Source: Heterostelium album PN500
Lineage: Eukaryota; Evosea; Eumycetozoa; Acytosteliales; Acytosteliaceae
Reading direction: 5' to 3'
Assembly (NCBI RefSeq): GCF_000004825.1
Contig: NW_008805085.1
Span: forward strand, 806,001 to 870,000
Length of the DNA stretch: 64,000 nt
Part shown: piece by piece, positions 33,441 to 46,695 of the stretch
How the letters are laid out: each line of letters starts with the position of its first letter
Position numbering within the stretch: the first letter of the stretch is position 1
Notes under the pieces: model-generated
What the model was told of the DNA's origin: nothing
What the model saw: the letters and a program-made list of their open reading frames with translations, nothing else
Databases searched by the model: none
Position numbers and translations under genes: made by a program

Positions 33441-33908
33441 GTTAGATTAAAATGAATTTAAAAATAAAATAAAAAAAGATAGAAAAACAGAATTCAAGAT
33501 GAGGGGTAATTGGAATGATTTTAGCTTAACAAATGTATAAATTTATTTAAATAATAAAGATTTTCTTTAATATCTTATTGCTCTTTTTTTTAAATTATAT
33601 TTATTCTATCTCTTATTTTTTTATAATATTCGAATATTTAGTTATAGAATATAATCTAAAGAAATATATGACTACAAATAAAGGAATGAGTTTAGATTAT
33701 TTGAAAAAAATAATAATTTATAAAATCTGCGAATTCGCCTCTTCAATTATACTTTCAATCAATTCCTATGACTTTTCTTAATCAATATTTTTCTTCAACT
33801 ATAAATTAATAAATAAGTATTAAAGTATTTTATTAAAGTTTGATTTATAAGATGAATTTAAATAAAATAAAAAAATTAACAAAAAAATAGGTCTTGGTAT
33901 CAATAATT
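33441..33908. other. Right border of the accessory island
   Basis: About 470 bases, A/T-rich. A 67-codon frame near 33578 lacks a good start and is Ile/Leu/Tyr-rich only because of A/T composition. No gene is called. Confidence 0.45.
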
Positions 33909-34657
33909 TTAAGCAGAAGAGTCATTGGAACGATTATCATTGTTATCATCTTCATTAGCTTTAACCAAAGCAATAGATGTAATTAAAGAAGCAGGCTAAT
34001 AAATAAAAGTTAATATTTCTATTTTTAAAAATTAATAATCAGATTTTGTTTTTTAATACATACCAAAACGAAAATATTGAAGCACCAGAAAACAGCTAAA
34101 GAGATTCCAAGGTATTTCTCGAGATCATAACAGAATGAATTCCATCCGAAATCACCATTACATTCTTTACGGATGTATCTGTGGACCAAACCAGAATAGA
34201 TGATATACAATACTATTGCCTCGAGGAAGACAAAGAGATTCAAAACAGCATACAATTTGTAACAAATAGCGACAAACGGACAAAATACAACTGAAAGTCC
34301 AAAGAGTCCGAGAATAACACAAAAGATACCGTTTATAAGAATACCCCAGGTATGACGAACATGTAAATCGTCTTTTTGGGTGGCAACTGCAATCTGGGCA
34401 ATACCAAAAGCTAAAATAATAAAGGCAATCATAAACATTAGTCCGGATAAACCGGACATATTTCTCAATCTTGATTTTCTACGATTGCTGTCATTGCTAT
34501 TGTTATTGTTATCATTGTTATTGGATGAAGAGGCTTCTTGAGATTCTCCTACTTTGGCTGGACTACTTTCGGCAACTGGAGAAGATGGTTTCTCTTTATT
34601 TTCATTGATCTCAACATTTTCAAAATGTTCTTTCTTTGGAGATGATGGATTACTCAT
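33909..34657 (-). CDS. Four-helix membrane protein, unidentified
   Basis: Exons 34657..34064 and 33995..33909 give 226 residues. The N-terminal 65 residues are cytoplasmic-looking, Ser/Glu/Asn-rich. Four membrane helices follow: LSGLMFMIAFIILAFGIAQI, GILINGIFCVILGLFGLSVV, LYAVLNLFVFLEAIVLYII and ISLAVFWCFNIFVL running into the last exon. A short loop with CNGDFGWNSFCYDLE between helices 3 and 4 has two Cys that could pair. This is a tetraspanin-like topology without the CCG motif, so it is not a true tetraspanin. The C-terminal tail is acidic. Function unknown. Confidence 0.7.
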
Positions 34658-36039
34658 TTTGTTTTATTTTTTTTGTAAATTACAAACTAATTTAATTAAT
34701 TAATAAATCAAAAACATTATTAATTTTAAAAATAAAAGAAATTTTTATTATTCTTACCTTTTTTTTTTTAAAAGAAGAAATGAATTCTAATAATAATAAA
34801 TAAATTGTAGTTTGGTATTTTTAATTTATGTTAAACAAACAAATAGGACAACATTGTGCTATGATTAAATATTAATATTTAACAATGTTATCAAGAGTAA
34901 AAAGAATATAATATTCCTTCTATTAAAAGATTTTAGTTTCCAAAAAGTTAGAGATAGTAGTTCATCAAAAGATACATGGGTATTTGAGAGAATCCAATTA
35001 TTAATACACTTTGAAAATTGAAACAAAATGTAACTTGTTTTCAACAATGTTTGAGTTACAAGTAAACAATTCAGTATTGTCCAATAGAAAAAATTCAATA
35101 GATGTAATTTTTACACTACAACAATAACAATAGAAAATATAACAATTGTTGTTTTTAAATAATAATAATGACAATAGTAATCACCAACTTTCAATTATTA
35201 TCAATAATTTAAAAGGTCTTAGTAAAAGTATGAAATTATTTTTTTTACAACCCGAATAAAAAGGAATTGAAAATAGATAGTAAAGATTGGGTATTATTAT
35301 TTATTGTTAAAAAATGAATATTTTAAAAGATGATAATATTATCTTTTAAAAATAATAATGTTTATAAACACTAACACACAAAATATATAAACTCTTTGAG
35401 ATAATTGAATAATAATCAATAACAAAGTTGTTTAAAAAAAACACCACAAACAAATTATTTTAATATTTTATTTTAAATTTGAAAAAAATAATATAAAAAA
35501 TTCAAAAAAAGATATTTATATATGTAACCTTATTTGTAAAACATTGATAATAAAATCTAAAAATATAACTTTAAGCCCAAAGTAAGGCCTTACTTACCCT
35601 TTGACATTCGATTGCTTTTCTCTCTCCGAAATTGATACCTATGAAGAATGATCATTATGTTTTTTTTAATTTTTATTCATTTTTTAAATTTTTATTTCTT
35701 TTTTTTTCAATAATTTTTTTATATGTTTGTTTTTTTTATTTTTTTTTTTCTTTCAACCTTTCATTGAGACATAATTTTAGTTTCAAAATCAAACACGTTT
35801 AATTAATTTTATGCATATTTAGTTAGATCTTGATTTTTTTTTTTTCACTGTTTTGTCTCTTGTCTTTTTTTTTTTTTTTTTTTTTTATTCATATTTTTTT
35901 TATTTATTTATCTACAATAAGAATAATAATTCAAAAAAGTAATAATATAATAGTAGTAATTAAAGAGAGATTGTGTTGTTGGTTTATGTCTGTTTGTTTT
36001 TTTTTTTGTGTCACAACAACATCGACAACAGCTTAAAAG
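34658..36039. other. Divergent intergenic region
   Basis: 1.4 kb between two divergent genes. It has long T tracts before 36040, expected for a dictyostelid promoter. A GC-richer spot at 35572-35640 (TAAGCCCAAAGTAAGGCCTTACTTACCC...) contains the palindrome GTAAGGCCTTAC and could be a promoter element or a leader exon of the channel gene. Confidence 0.5.
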
Positions 36040-37762
36040 ATGAGCAGACGTAAACTGCTTATCAATCTTACAAGACTGAGAGATGAAAACGAGTTTCAAA
36101 TTCTACCAACAGCAGAATTTTCAGTACACACCTTTAAGAATGAATTGGATGCACAAAAAGTAGATAAGATACTACGAAATAGGTATCTCTATATCTTTCT
36201 AAACGGTCTTATCGGTGTAGCTCTCATGATCATCGAGTTACAACTCTCTTGGAATGAAAAAGAAATCATCATCAACAGTTCAACAAAAGCAATTAGAATC
36301 GTTATGTTTATATTAAATTTAATTTTATGTAAGAAAAATCACTTTCGAATAGAAAACATAAAAAGATAAATACAAATAGTATTATTTACTAAATATACTA
36401 ATTTAACATGTTTCTATTCAATTTATTTAATAAATTAACTATTAGTATGTCAACTAATGGACTATTATCGGTTGTTGCTATCTAATGTTACTCACGGTTG
36501 GCTTACAAAGAGAGCGAGAGGATTTAGAGTGACGCCAATCAATGTGCTAAGGTCCACTACATTGGCACCTTTGTTTTGGGCAGAGGTTGTAATATGTATG
36601 ATCATGCCTGTTCCATTCACAGATGGACCGGTTCGCTTCTATAATGATCCAAAGTGGGGACTACTTATGTGGCTACGTATTTATATGTTTGCACGTGTCT
36701 ACAGAGATTTCTCACATGTATATAAATCAAGACATAGTCTAGCATCAAAGTAAGTTGATAATCAATATAACTATAATAAGAATAAATGTAATACTAACTA
36801 ACGGATAAAACCATTTAATAAAATATCTATCATTTAGATATAGAGCAAAGAATGAAGTACCACCTAAATTCAATTGGGCATTAAGTTTAAAGACATTATT
36901 GTATCAACGGCCACTGATGACATTCATACCGTTCACAACACTTATTATATTTATATGCTCACATATTATCTACGTATTCGAGAGAGAAGCACTCGCTGGA
37001 TTCTCCTATGCAGTCTCACTCTACATTTCATTTATAAGCATGGCTACTGGTTGGCCAACCGATACCTACGATATCTACAATCCATCCACTTTCTTTGGAA
37101 GATTTGGTGCAATTGTAAGTATAATCGTTGTTATTATTACTATTGAAATGGTTCTAACAACGTTGCTAATCACATTCTAGATGTCATCTGTTTTGGGTCT
37201 TTTTACTTTGGCTTGTTTGATTGAACAATTTAGCAATCTTACACATCCAACTGCTCACCAGAAACCAATTCTCAATTATATTTATCTCCTAGAGTGTCAA
37301 GAGCGTGAGAGAAACTCGGCGGCAAAGCTGATACAAGTCGTTTGGAAACGTCATCGTTGGCAACACTCTCATAGCTTCTCGGCGAACCGAACGGTTTACA
37401 ACACACAGGAAGCCTATTTCTGTATGAAATACATAGAGGCAGTAAAGAACTTTGGAAGAGAACGTCGCTACAAGAAACAGATACGCGCACTCGTTTCTTC
37501 GGATCGCGCCGAAAACGAAGACACTGCTGACAAGACCAAGGAGGTCGAGTTGAAACAGATGCTCGAAACTGAAAAGAAAGCACGTATAGCTATGGAAACA
37601 AAGTTGAAAACAATCGAAGAATATAATATATACATCTCAAATCAATTGAATTTAATCTTACACAATCAACAATCTCAATTTTTACAACAAATCAATAATA
37701 ATAATAGTAACGCACAATCTTCATCTAATCAATTTTTTAACAACAATAATAATAATATTTAG
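36040..37762 (+). CDS. SK-type (calmodulin-gated) potassium-channel-like protein with altered pore
   Basis: Exons 36040..36328, 36446..36749, 36838..37114 and 37181..37762 give 483 residues. Layout follows small-conductance Ca-activated K channels: short N-terminus, helices at YLYIFLNGLIGVALMIIEL, the MFILNLILL region and LFWAEVVICMIMPVPF, an Arg-bearing S4-like segment (MWLRIYMFARVYRDF), S5 (MTFIPFTTLIIFICSHIIYV), a pore part and S6. After S6, RNSAAKLIQVVWKRHRW sits where SK channels bind calmodulin, followed by a helical, coiled tail. The pore differs: where SK has SIGYGDMVP, this protein has MATGWPTDTYDIYNPS, so the K-selective GYG is absent. It may not conduct K, may have another selectivity, or may be a regulatory subunit. 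Confidence 0.75.
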
Positions 37763-40700
37763 CTAAAGTACTAATATACTAATAATAATAAAAAGGTAGG
37801 CGCAAATACAATTTTGTAAATTTTTTTTTTTTAATTAAAACAACTAAACTATTTTATAAAGTTATTTTTTTCATAAATTTAATCATCAATCAAGAGATAT
37901 GTTTTTTTTTTTATTGTTATCATTGTTATTGTATATCTGATAATCAAAATCGGAATTGTGTTTTTTTTTTTTTAATAGTTTGTTGGTTGATAGTTGTGGG
38001 TGTTTCTTTGTTGTTTGTTACTAAAAGTCACCCAATAAAAATAGCTATCAAGCTAATGCTAATCTGATAACATGCCTCCTATCTTTTTTGTTGAATAAAT
38101 CAAAACAATTACAATAAATCAAGTTGTTTGAAATTTAGTTGGAGTTTTGTGCAAAGTGACGGTTGGATTTAAACAAAAAAGTGACCTTTTCAAATTAGAT
38201 ATTATTTAAAAATATAAAAAAAAATAAAATTCGTTAGATTTAATTTAATTTTTTTTTTTAGAATTAAAAAACCTCATTCAATTTATAACCTATTAATAAT
38301 ATTATTACTTAATATATAACATTATATCTATATCAACATAACTGACTTTATTTTACTTTACTTTAAAGTTCAACACATAAAAATAAAGTAAAAGAAAAAA
38401 TAAAGAATTGTAAAACAAACACATATTTAGAAGGTCTTATAAAATTACAAGAAAAACTCAATTATTATTTAAATAATAAAAAGAACAAAAAGTAAACATT
38501 CAAAAAAATATATATTCAGATAGTTGTAGTAATAATATCAGAAAACAAAAAGGTAAAATGTTTATTCAATTTCAGATTTTCCATTATTTTTTTCGATAAG
38601 CTAGTCAGATTCATCTAGAGAGGAATCATTTCATCTCTTACTTTTATTATGATAATTATGCTTCAATTAATAGACAAATAATAAACATGTAATCAATAGA
38701 TATATTTTAGAATGTTATTATATTGTTTTATGTAAATCATTAATTCGAACGAAATATAATGTCTTTTGTTTCACTCATTTTTCTCAAAAGTACAAAGTAC
38801 ATAAAAAGGTATTAATGTTCTTGTTTTACAATAAATTAACAAAAAAAAAAACTACCTCTTTTGAAAGCATGTGATATATAGATATAGTTTAGTTTTTTTT
38901 CAATTTATATAACTTCACTATTATTAATTGTTGCAACAAAACAAACTCACCACACACTTGGTTTTTTTTTTTAATTATTTTCATGTGAATTGGTAAAAGG
39001 TGTGGTCAATCCCTACCTTTTATGCAAATTATATCTTTTCTTTTGTTATTTTTATTCTGCTCAGTGAATGAACACACTCCTGACTTTAGGTGAGAGAGTT
39101 CACAACTGGAAAGAACAAACCTTTTCTTAATCATCAGCTACAACAACATTAACCAGAGGGTTTAGTACTATCGTCGTTATTGAAAGTTTATACTTTTATA
39201 TTCATTTTGTTGTTGTTATGAAACAAAGTCTTCCACTAATATTCAAAAAAAAACACATACAACATATATTTTATAAAACAACATTAAAAAAAAAAAATTG
39301 TTTACAAATATATAAATATTTTTGAAAGCACTGCATGTTTTATTATTTATTACTTTTTTGCTGTTTTTATTCTTTTAAAAATAATAACCTTGGAGCTATT
39401 AGAATAAATAGTTGTAAAAAGGTTTGTAGATATTTTCTATCTTTTATTTATTTTTAGTATGTATATGTTAAAATTGGTTTGTTGTTTTGTTTATTTTGTG
39501 GTCAGTGAAAAGGAAAAATGATAATATTGCAATTATAGTAAAAATAGTAGTAATAGAGTAATAATTAGACTACATTGATTCATTTTATTTTATTTTTTTG
39601 TAATAGTTCTCAGGTGATAATAAAACTATTCTATTATCACTATTATCTGTCTTTGATCATAGATATCGATACCAAACCACAACAAGACAATGCAAAAGAA
39701 AAGACATACATATTAGTTTATTCTTTTTCGACCACTTTCTTCAACATGAAAAACAACAATAAAAAAATAACCAATAGATTCACCACATACATCTCCAACT
39801 AATGCCAACAACATGGTAATAAACTCTGATTATTATTTTTCATCTAATACAAAAAAAATAGTTTAGTTCAATCTAAATCTATAATCTGTCAATAAATTAA
39901 TTACAAAAGTCATTGTGTTTGTCTACAACTACAATACAATATCATCTTCCAAAATAATTTAACAGAATATTTAATTTTTTATTATCGTTTTTACTTTCCA
40001 ACACACATATATACCACTACCCCTCACAAAACACAAACACTCATACCGAGACATTCGACAATCATATAATAAATGTGATAGAAATTAAATAAAATTTTGT
40101 TGGCGCGCTCATTTTTCTCTTATTCTCTCTCTTTCTACTTCTCTATGGTCAAACAATGTTACAATATCTTTTTATCTCAATCTCTTAATATCAAATTTTA
40201 TCATTAGATACCAACCAACCAACCAAGACTAAACTAAACTAAAACAAACTAAAATAAACTATTCTTAAATAAAATCATAATCATACCTATTTATATAAAT
40301 ACATTTGTATAAACCTATTGCCTCACATTGAATAAAAAAAAAACAACATTAAAAACCAGGAATCTTAATTCTTATTCTTGATACAGAACAAAAAGTGTAT
40401 TTTTAATCAATAAAATGTAACTCGTTACAATTCAATGCAAGAATTGCCAACCTAAATAATTCAATTGAAAATAAATAATCAACCACCAGTGTACGCACAG
40501 ATTACCACCAATAGCTCCACACCACCACACTCACACATTTTGTGATTATTGTTTGTTTGAATAACTATTCTGGAAATCTATTTAATATCAGCAATATAAA
40601 ATATTTTTAAAATAATATTTATGATTCTGTGTAGTGTTGGTTGTTGTTGTTGTTGTTGCTGCTGCTGCTATTGTTGTTGTTTATTTATTAGGTCAGGTGA

Positions 40701-41426
40701 CCGCTTATATTTTAAAATAAAGTGAGATAAATTATTAAATTCTTTGTAATAACTTCCAACTAGTTGCTCTACAATCAAGATAGATAGGTAGGAACTAATA
40801 ATAAATAATAAAATTTTATCAAATTATATTAGGAGGATGAATAGTAGTAATTGTAATTGTAGTAGTATCGCTGTGTAGTTATACACCAATATTGCCATCA
40901 CACTATCATAACCATCAACGATCAAAAAATTTGATGGTTCCTCAAAAAATTATTAATAATAATTTTTAATAAAATTATAAAAACAAAAAAAAATAGTAAA
41001 AAAAAAAAACAAAAACAAAACCAAGGAATCTCAGTTTTTTATTTGTTATTTGTTGCTATTTGTTTTTGCTGTTTGTTTGTGTTGTTTGTTTTGATTGCGG
41101 TCAATTATTAATTGTTACAATATTATAATAATAATAATAATAATAAAATACTTAATCTATATTGTATTCGTAAAATATAAAAAAAACTAAATCTTTAGAT
41201 AGTTTTTTTCTTATTTTCTAATATTATTATCATTATTATAAAACTTTACAATTTTCTAATATTATTATTATTATAAATATTTCGTTTTTTATTTTTTATT
41301 AATATTATTATATTATATTAGTTAGTTATTCTTTTTATAAAAAGAATTAATTTCTTGGTATCAACTCGATTCTTGCAAAGCTAGCATCGCATCAACAGCA
41401 GAATAATAACAAATCAATCATCATCG
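37763..41426. other. Long intergenic region, probably promoter DNA
   Basis: 3.7 kb without a supported gene. A/T tracts alternate with CA-rich stretches (40480-40550 with CACCACACTCACACA) and a GTT/GCT repeat (about 40637-40680). A short frame at 39575-39802 has no coding look. CA-rich boxes are typical of developmentally controlled dictyostelid promoters; here they precede the hydrolase gene at 41427. Confidence 0.5.
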
Positions 41427-42500
41427 ATGGAAACAGACATTTTGGTAGATTACTCCTCACCTTCGACCCCTCCAGCTCCCCGATCGGCAAACAAACGTCG
41501 TTTAAGAATCCTCTGTCTTCATGGATACAAGCAAAACGGTACAGTTTTCAAGAGTAAAACTGCAGTTCTAAGGTAATTAGTGAAACATCATCATTACATT
41601 TCACCTTCAGTCTGAACTCAGTGTTGAGTTTACCTTTTATTTTGATCAAAAAAAAAAAAAGAACATACCTCTAATATGATTCTTCTACTATTTTATCTAT
41701 TTTTGATAACAATAGGAAATCTTTAGATGATATTGCAGAGTTTGGTAAGTAAAAAGTTAAAATGTTTCTCTTTTTTTTATTTTTATGATTTGATTATCTA
41801 ATTATCAATTATCTATTAGTCTACGTAGACGCTCCACACGTCATCGATGAAACCAAAGGAACTTCTTCATGGTGGAGAGTTTCTGGAGATGGAAAGGAAT
41901 ACAAAGGTTGGGAACAAACTCTCGATTATCTGAGAAATATTTTTATAAAAAAGGTAACACCTTAAAGACTATGAAAGATAAGATAATAATCATGATATTA
42001 ATATTTTCTATCTATTTTTTTTTTTTTTTAATTAGGGACCATTTGATGGTATCATGGGATTCTCTCAAGGAGCAGTTCTTAGTAGCTTACTTTGCTCTAT
42101 TTCTTCGTTGAATTCCGATCCATCAGAGAATGGCGATTGCTACAGAGACATCTCATTCCAATTTGGACTTTTGTTTAGTGGATTCCAAAGCAGAGCAACA
42201 CTTCACCAATCGTTCTATCCTTGCCAACAAAACCATCAACAAGCAGATGCCGCCGAATCTGCAGCAAACAGCCATCCAAACTCACCACACTATCCCCACA
42301 ACAAAATCACCATTCCATCGCTTCACATTTGGGGTAAGGCTGATGAATTGGTAGCTGCATCCAACTGCGAATCATTATCACTTCAATTTTCACATCCCCA
42401 ATGTTATGTCCACGAACACGGTCATCTGATGCCAACCTCAAAGAAAGATATTGAACACTATAGATCATTTTTATTACAATTCGTAGACGTATTGGAATAA
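41427..42500 (+). CDS. FSH1/OVCA2-type serine hydrolase
   Basis: Four exons, 41427..41572, 41716..41744, 41820..41953 and 42036..42500, give 257 residues. It is an alpha/beta hydrolase of the FSH1 family (yeast Fsh1-3, human OVCA2). Motifs: LRILCLHGYKQNGTVFKSK at the first strand, YVDAPHVI, SWWRVSGDG, the nucleophile elbow GFSQGA (Ser nucleophile), IPSLHIWGKADELV with the acid Asp, and HEHGHLMP supplying the His. The catalytic triad therefore looks complete. Exon 2 is only 29 nt. Family members act as esterases on small or lipid-like esters in the cytosol; the substrate here is unknown. Confidence 0.86.
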
Positions 42501-43460
42501 CATTCAGCTTCTCTTATTTATATTTGAATATTTATTAATTTAAAAATATAATAATTGAATAAAGTTTTTTTTATTATAAAAATCAAACAAACAGCCGCCG
42601 CCACCACAACCACCCAACAATAGAAAGAAAATATAATCAAAACAAATTACAATTGTTAGAACAGTCGCTTAAGGTAGAACTCTACATTGGTCATCTAACC
42701 TTGCTTTTTTTTTTTTTTTTTCAACCACCCAAATGACAGTTTTGTTTCCATTACATCCTGGGATGACAACTAGTAGTAGTCGTCGTTGATGTTATGGTTT
42801 GTACAAACTAACCGAAAGAAATCAACAAACAACTATTTACTAATATAGAGCGAACTTTAATTGTCGCTCAACCCTCAATCTCAATAACAAACCGTGTCTA
42901 ATTCAGCCAAAGAATGGTTTTGCAGAATTAATTGATAATAAATCATTACTTTTGATCGCTAGTCTTTTTGATGCGATTGAAAAAAATAAATCAAAATCAA
43001 AATTGTTGTTATGAACAGACGAATTCAAATAAGATGATTTGCAACCACCCAAATGACAGTTTTGATGATCTTAAAATGTTAGATATTTTAATGTTGCCAT
43101 TATAAATAAACATGGTTTCTTTTTTTCATGCTTCAACGTCTGCAAATAATTCAACAAAAAGGAAAAAAAAAAAAATTTGTATTTTTTTTCACACCTGATA
43201 TCATTGTTGTCTAAACAAATTTTTTTGATAAACACAACACACCCCTATTTTTTTTTGTTTTTGATTTTTATTATTCAAAAAATAGCCTGATTTGTACAAA
43301 CATATTTATTTTAATTTTCATATTTCTAAACGATGTGACATCTACAAGACATTTAAAGGATTCGTTTTAAAGTATTTCAAGCATTACATTACTAAATTAG
43401 TTATCTACATATTTATTGTTATATTCATCTTAAAAGATAATAATAATAAATAAAACGACA
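42501..43460. other. Intergenic with a 23-bp exact direct repeat
   Basis: 960 bases. An identical 23-base sequence beginning CAACCACCCAAATGACAG occurs at 42722-42744 and 43042-43064. It could be a pair of activator sites for the downstream flavin oxidase gene. The rest is A/T-rich. Confidence 0.5.
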
Positions 43461-45057
43461 ATGATGAAATCAACTATCATTCTTTTCATAGTTGGTATGT
43501 TGGTTGTTTGCAATGCACTTACATTGACACAACTCAAAGCCCAACTCTCCGGTAAGGTTATCGGTCAAAGAGATCCCGGTTATAATGATGTTCGTACTGG
43601 TAAGTAATTAATTAAACATTCTATAGAATAAATTTATTATTCTTGATATAAAAAAAGAGATATATAAAAATATTCATTCATTCTTTTCCACACTATTTTT
43701 TTTTTAAACAACTTTTTTTTTTTTTTCCACCTTTTTATTAATTATAGGATATAATTCACGTTACTCTAGACTACCAACATTGATTGTCCAACCATACAAC
43801 ACTGCTGACGTTGTATTGGCATTGGAATATGCTCAATCAAATGGTCTCCAAGTTTCGGTAAAGTCTGGTGGTCATTCCGCTTCTTTGCTCTCGGTTCTCG
43901 ATGACCGTGTCGTCATTGATTTCTCTCAGATGAAAGGAAAGACCTTTGACAATGCCTCGATGACAATCACCGCTCAACCAGGTAACCGTTGGGTTGACTT
44001 TTACAATTACTCTATCAACACCTACGGTGTCGCCACTCCAGGTGGAAATTGTCCATCCGTTGGTATCGGTGGTCTCTCACTCGGTGGTGGTGCCAACGAG
44101 TTGGCATCTGTCTATGGTGCTGCCGTCGACAACATCCTCGAAATCGAAATTGTTTTGGCCAACCGTTCCGTTGTAACTGCATCTGCCACCACTAACCCCG
44201 ACTTGTTCTGGGCATTGCGTGGAGCCGGTCACCAATCTTATGGTGTCGTCACCCAATTGAAATACCGTGTATACAATATCCGTCCAACCTACTACAGTGC
44301 CTGGATCACCTACAAATGGGCTGACTTTGAAAAGGTTCTCTACTTTGTCGGTCAATACTCCAAGACCATGCCGAACGACGTCAATCTCTACTTTACCGGT
44401 TGGCGTTCCGGTAACGCCACCACCCCATCGGTAGCTCTCTCTTGCTTCTCCAATGGTTTGCCAGAGAATGGAGAGTCACTCTGTGGTGTTTTCCGTAACA
44501 TCTCTGGAGCCGTTCCACTCAGTTTCGATTTCACCGTCCAATCTTACTACACAACAGTCTCCACTGGTTCCGATCCAAAGGCACGTCGTTCCTACACCAA
44601 GAACACTTTCCTCCGTGATTTGACACCACTCACCATTAGAACTATCCGTCGTTCACTCGAAGCATCACCAATCTCACCATTCAACTACAACACTGCACGT
44701 CTCAATCTCTACTGGACTGGAGGTGCCGTACTCGACAAGCCACGTAACTACACTGCCTTTGTCCACCGTACCTACCCATGGAATGCCGTCTGGCTCTCCA
44801 GTTGGGCATCCGGTGACAAATCCGATGCCTACCACGATTGGATCTTGGGTACCTACGGTGCTATGCGTCTCTTCTCCGTTAGAGAGGCCTACCAAAACTA
44901 TCAAGACGACGAACTCAGAGACTGGGAGCAACTTTACTACGCTGAGAACTACCCACAACTCCGTGTTATCAAATCTAAATACGACCCAATGAACTACTTC
45001 TCATATCTTCAATCCGTTAGACCAGTTGGTGCTGAATATGAATGGGATTTCTATTAA
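43461..45057 (+). CDS. Secreted berberine-bridge-enzyme-type FAD oxidase
   Basis: Exons 43461..43599 and 43748..45057 give 482 residues. The signal peptide is MMKSTIILFIVGMLVVCNA. The FAD-binding PCMH domain shows VSVKSGGHSASLLS, whose His is the usual covalent FAD attachment site, and TPGGNCPSVGIGGLSLGGG, whose Cys is the second attachment site, so bicovalent FAD is expected. The C-terminal BBE motif is present (KYDPMNYFSYLQSV). Such enzymes oxidise sugars or alcohols, or close rings in natural products, and make H2O2; the substrate here is unknown. Codons are strongly C-ending (GCC, GTC, ACC) compared with neighbours, which points to high expression. Several Asn-X-Ser/Thr sites fit secretion. 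Confidence 0.88.
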
Positions 45058-45423
45058 AAAAAATATATAATCTACAAAAAATAACAAACAACATTTCACC
45101 CATGTTTGAAATAATACATATAATTTTTTTAAGAATAAAATTTAAATTTTAAAACCAAAAGACTTTAGTTCTTTATTATAATTAAAAATTAATATAAAGA
45201 ATAATTACAAACTTATTATATTACTCAATTATAATAAGTTTCTAACTTATTGCTTGTACAAGTATTTCTGTCTTGAGATTCATGTTAGTATCCAAGTTTG
45301 TTTTGCATTTTCAAAAAATTGGTTTTTAGAAGAAATTAACTGAGGGTTGTCAAAAATTTTAATTTCATCATCTGTAAAGCTTTATTATCATAACCTGTAG
45401 AAAAGTAATGAAGCTAGTTTATA
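45058..45423. other. Intergenic
   Basis: 366 bases, A/T-rich, between the flavin oxidase stop and the RBR ligase start. Nothing else was recognised. Confidence 0.5.
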
Positions 45424-45951
45424 ATGAATATGGTTGTCTTTAAGGATTTGACTACGAAGATAGATGGTTTAAGGAAATATATTAATAGCAATTATTATCA
45501 TGATCAAATATTACAAGATTTCTTAAGATCTTTTGGTAAGATCAATATCATCCATCATTATCATTATCATTATTATTATTTTAAAAAGATTGGTTAATTT
45601 GATTACTAATTCTTCTATTTATGTATGATCTATTGTATAGATGAAATAATAGCAGCACAGAATAAGCAAAATGGTAAATCAAAAGTTATCGATTTAGATC
45701 TTGACGCACAGAGGAAGATCAACGCAAATGGTTATTATAACTTTGATGACGATGATGATAACACCACTTTTTATAAACATATCGATGATTTGTTAGATCA
45801 AAAGAAGGAATCTACCACAACGACAACAACTACAACCACAACGACCAGTTCAACTCCTTCAAAAACTGTTGCAATCACTGATACTGATAGTGATAATGTA
45901 ACTATTGTTTCACCTATTAAAAAGAAATTAAATGGTTTTGATAATTTTAAC

Positions 45952-45991
<40 letters not shown>

Positions 45992-46637
45992 GAAGTAATT
46001 CAGTAATTGATATAGATGAGAATCAAAGTAATACAATTGTTGTATCATCTAGAAAGAGGAAACAACCTATATTTATTGGTGGTAAAGAGGATGACATTAA
46101 GAATGATGATCATGAAGAGATATCTTTGATGAGTGATGACGATGATAGTATATCAATCAATAGTAATAATGATAATAATAATAATAAGAGTATAGATAGT
46201 TATCATAATAATATTGATAAAGAAATTGTAAATAAGAAACAAAAGACAATCGTTGTTAGTGTAAATAACAATAATAATAATAATAGTAATGATAATGAAA
46301 CATCGATATCAAGTTTAACTAAACAGTATTCAGCATCATCAACCGATACTGAAGGTACACAAGTCGATAGTATTGAAGATATAATTCCAGCACATCTTTT
46401 GGAGGATGACAAACCAGCTGTTCAACAAAAGACGATCGAGTGTTTCGTCTGTTTGTCCGATGTCAACGAAGATGAAGCACATAGAATACAAAAGTGTCAA
46501 CATGAACTTTGCAGAGGTTGTTTACAGACTTATTTAGTTGGTAAAATCGAAGAGAGAGATTTCCCTATTAATGTAACTATTAAATGAAAGAAGAAACAAT
46601 TAATAATTGTTATAAATACTAATCTAGATTATCACTC

Positions 46638-46695
<58 letters not shown>

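Noticed and set aside
33578-33781. 67-codon plus-strand frame
   Set aside because: No ATG at its start, and composition fully explained by A/T richness.
39575-39802. 75-codon frame in the long intergenic region
   Set aside because: Low-complexity, no splice or family evidence.
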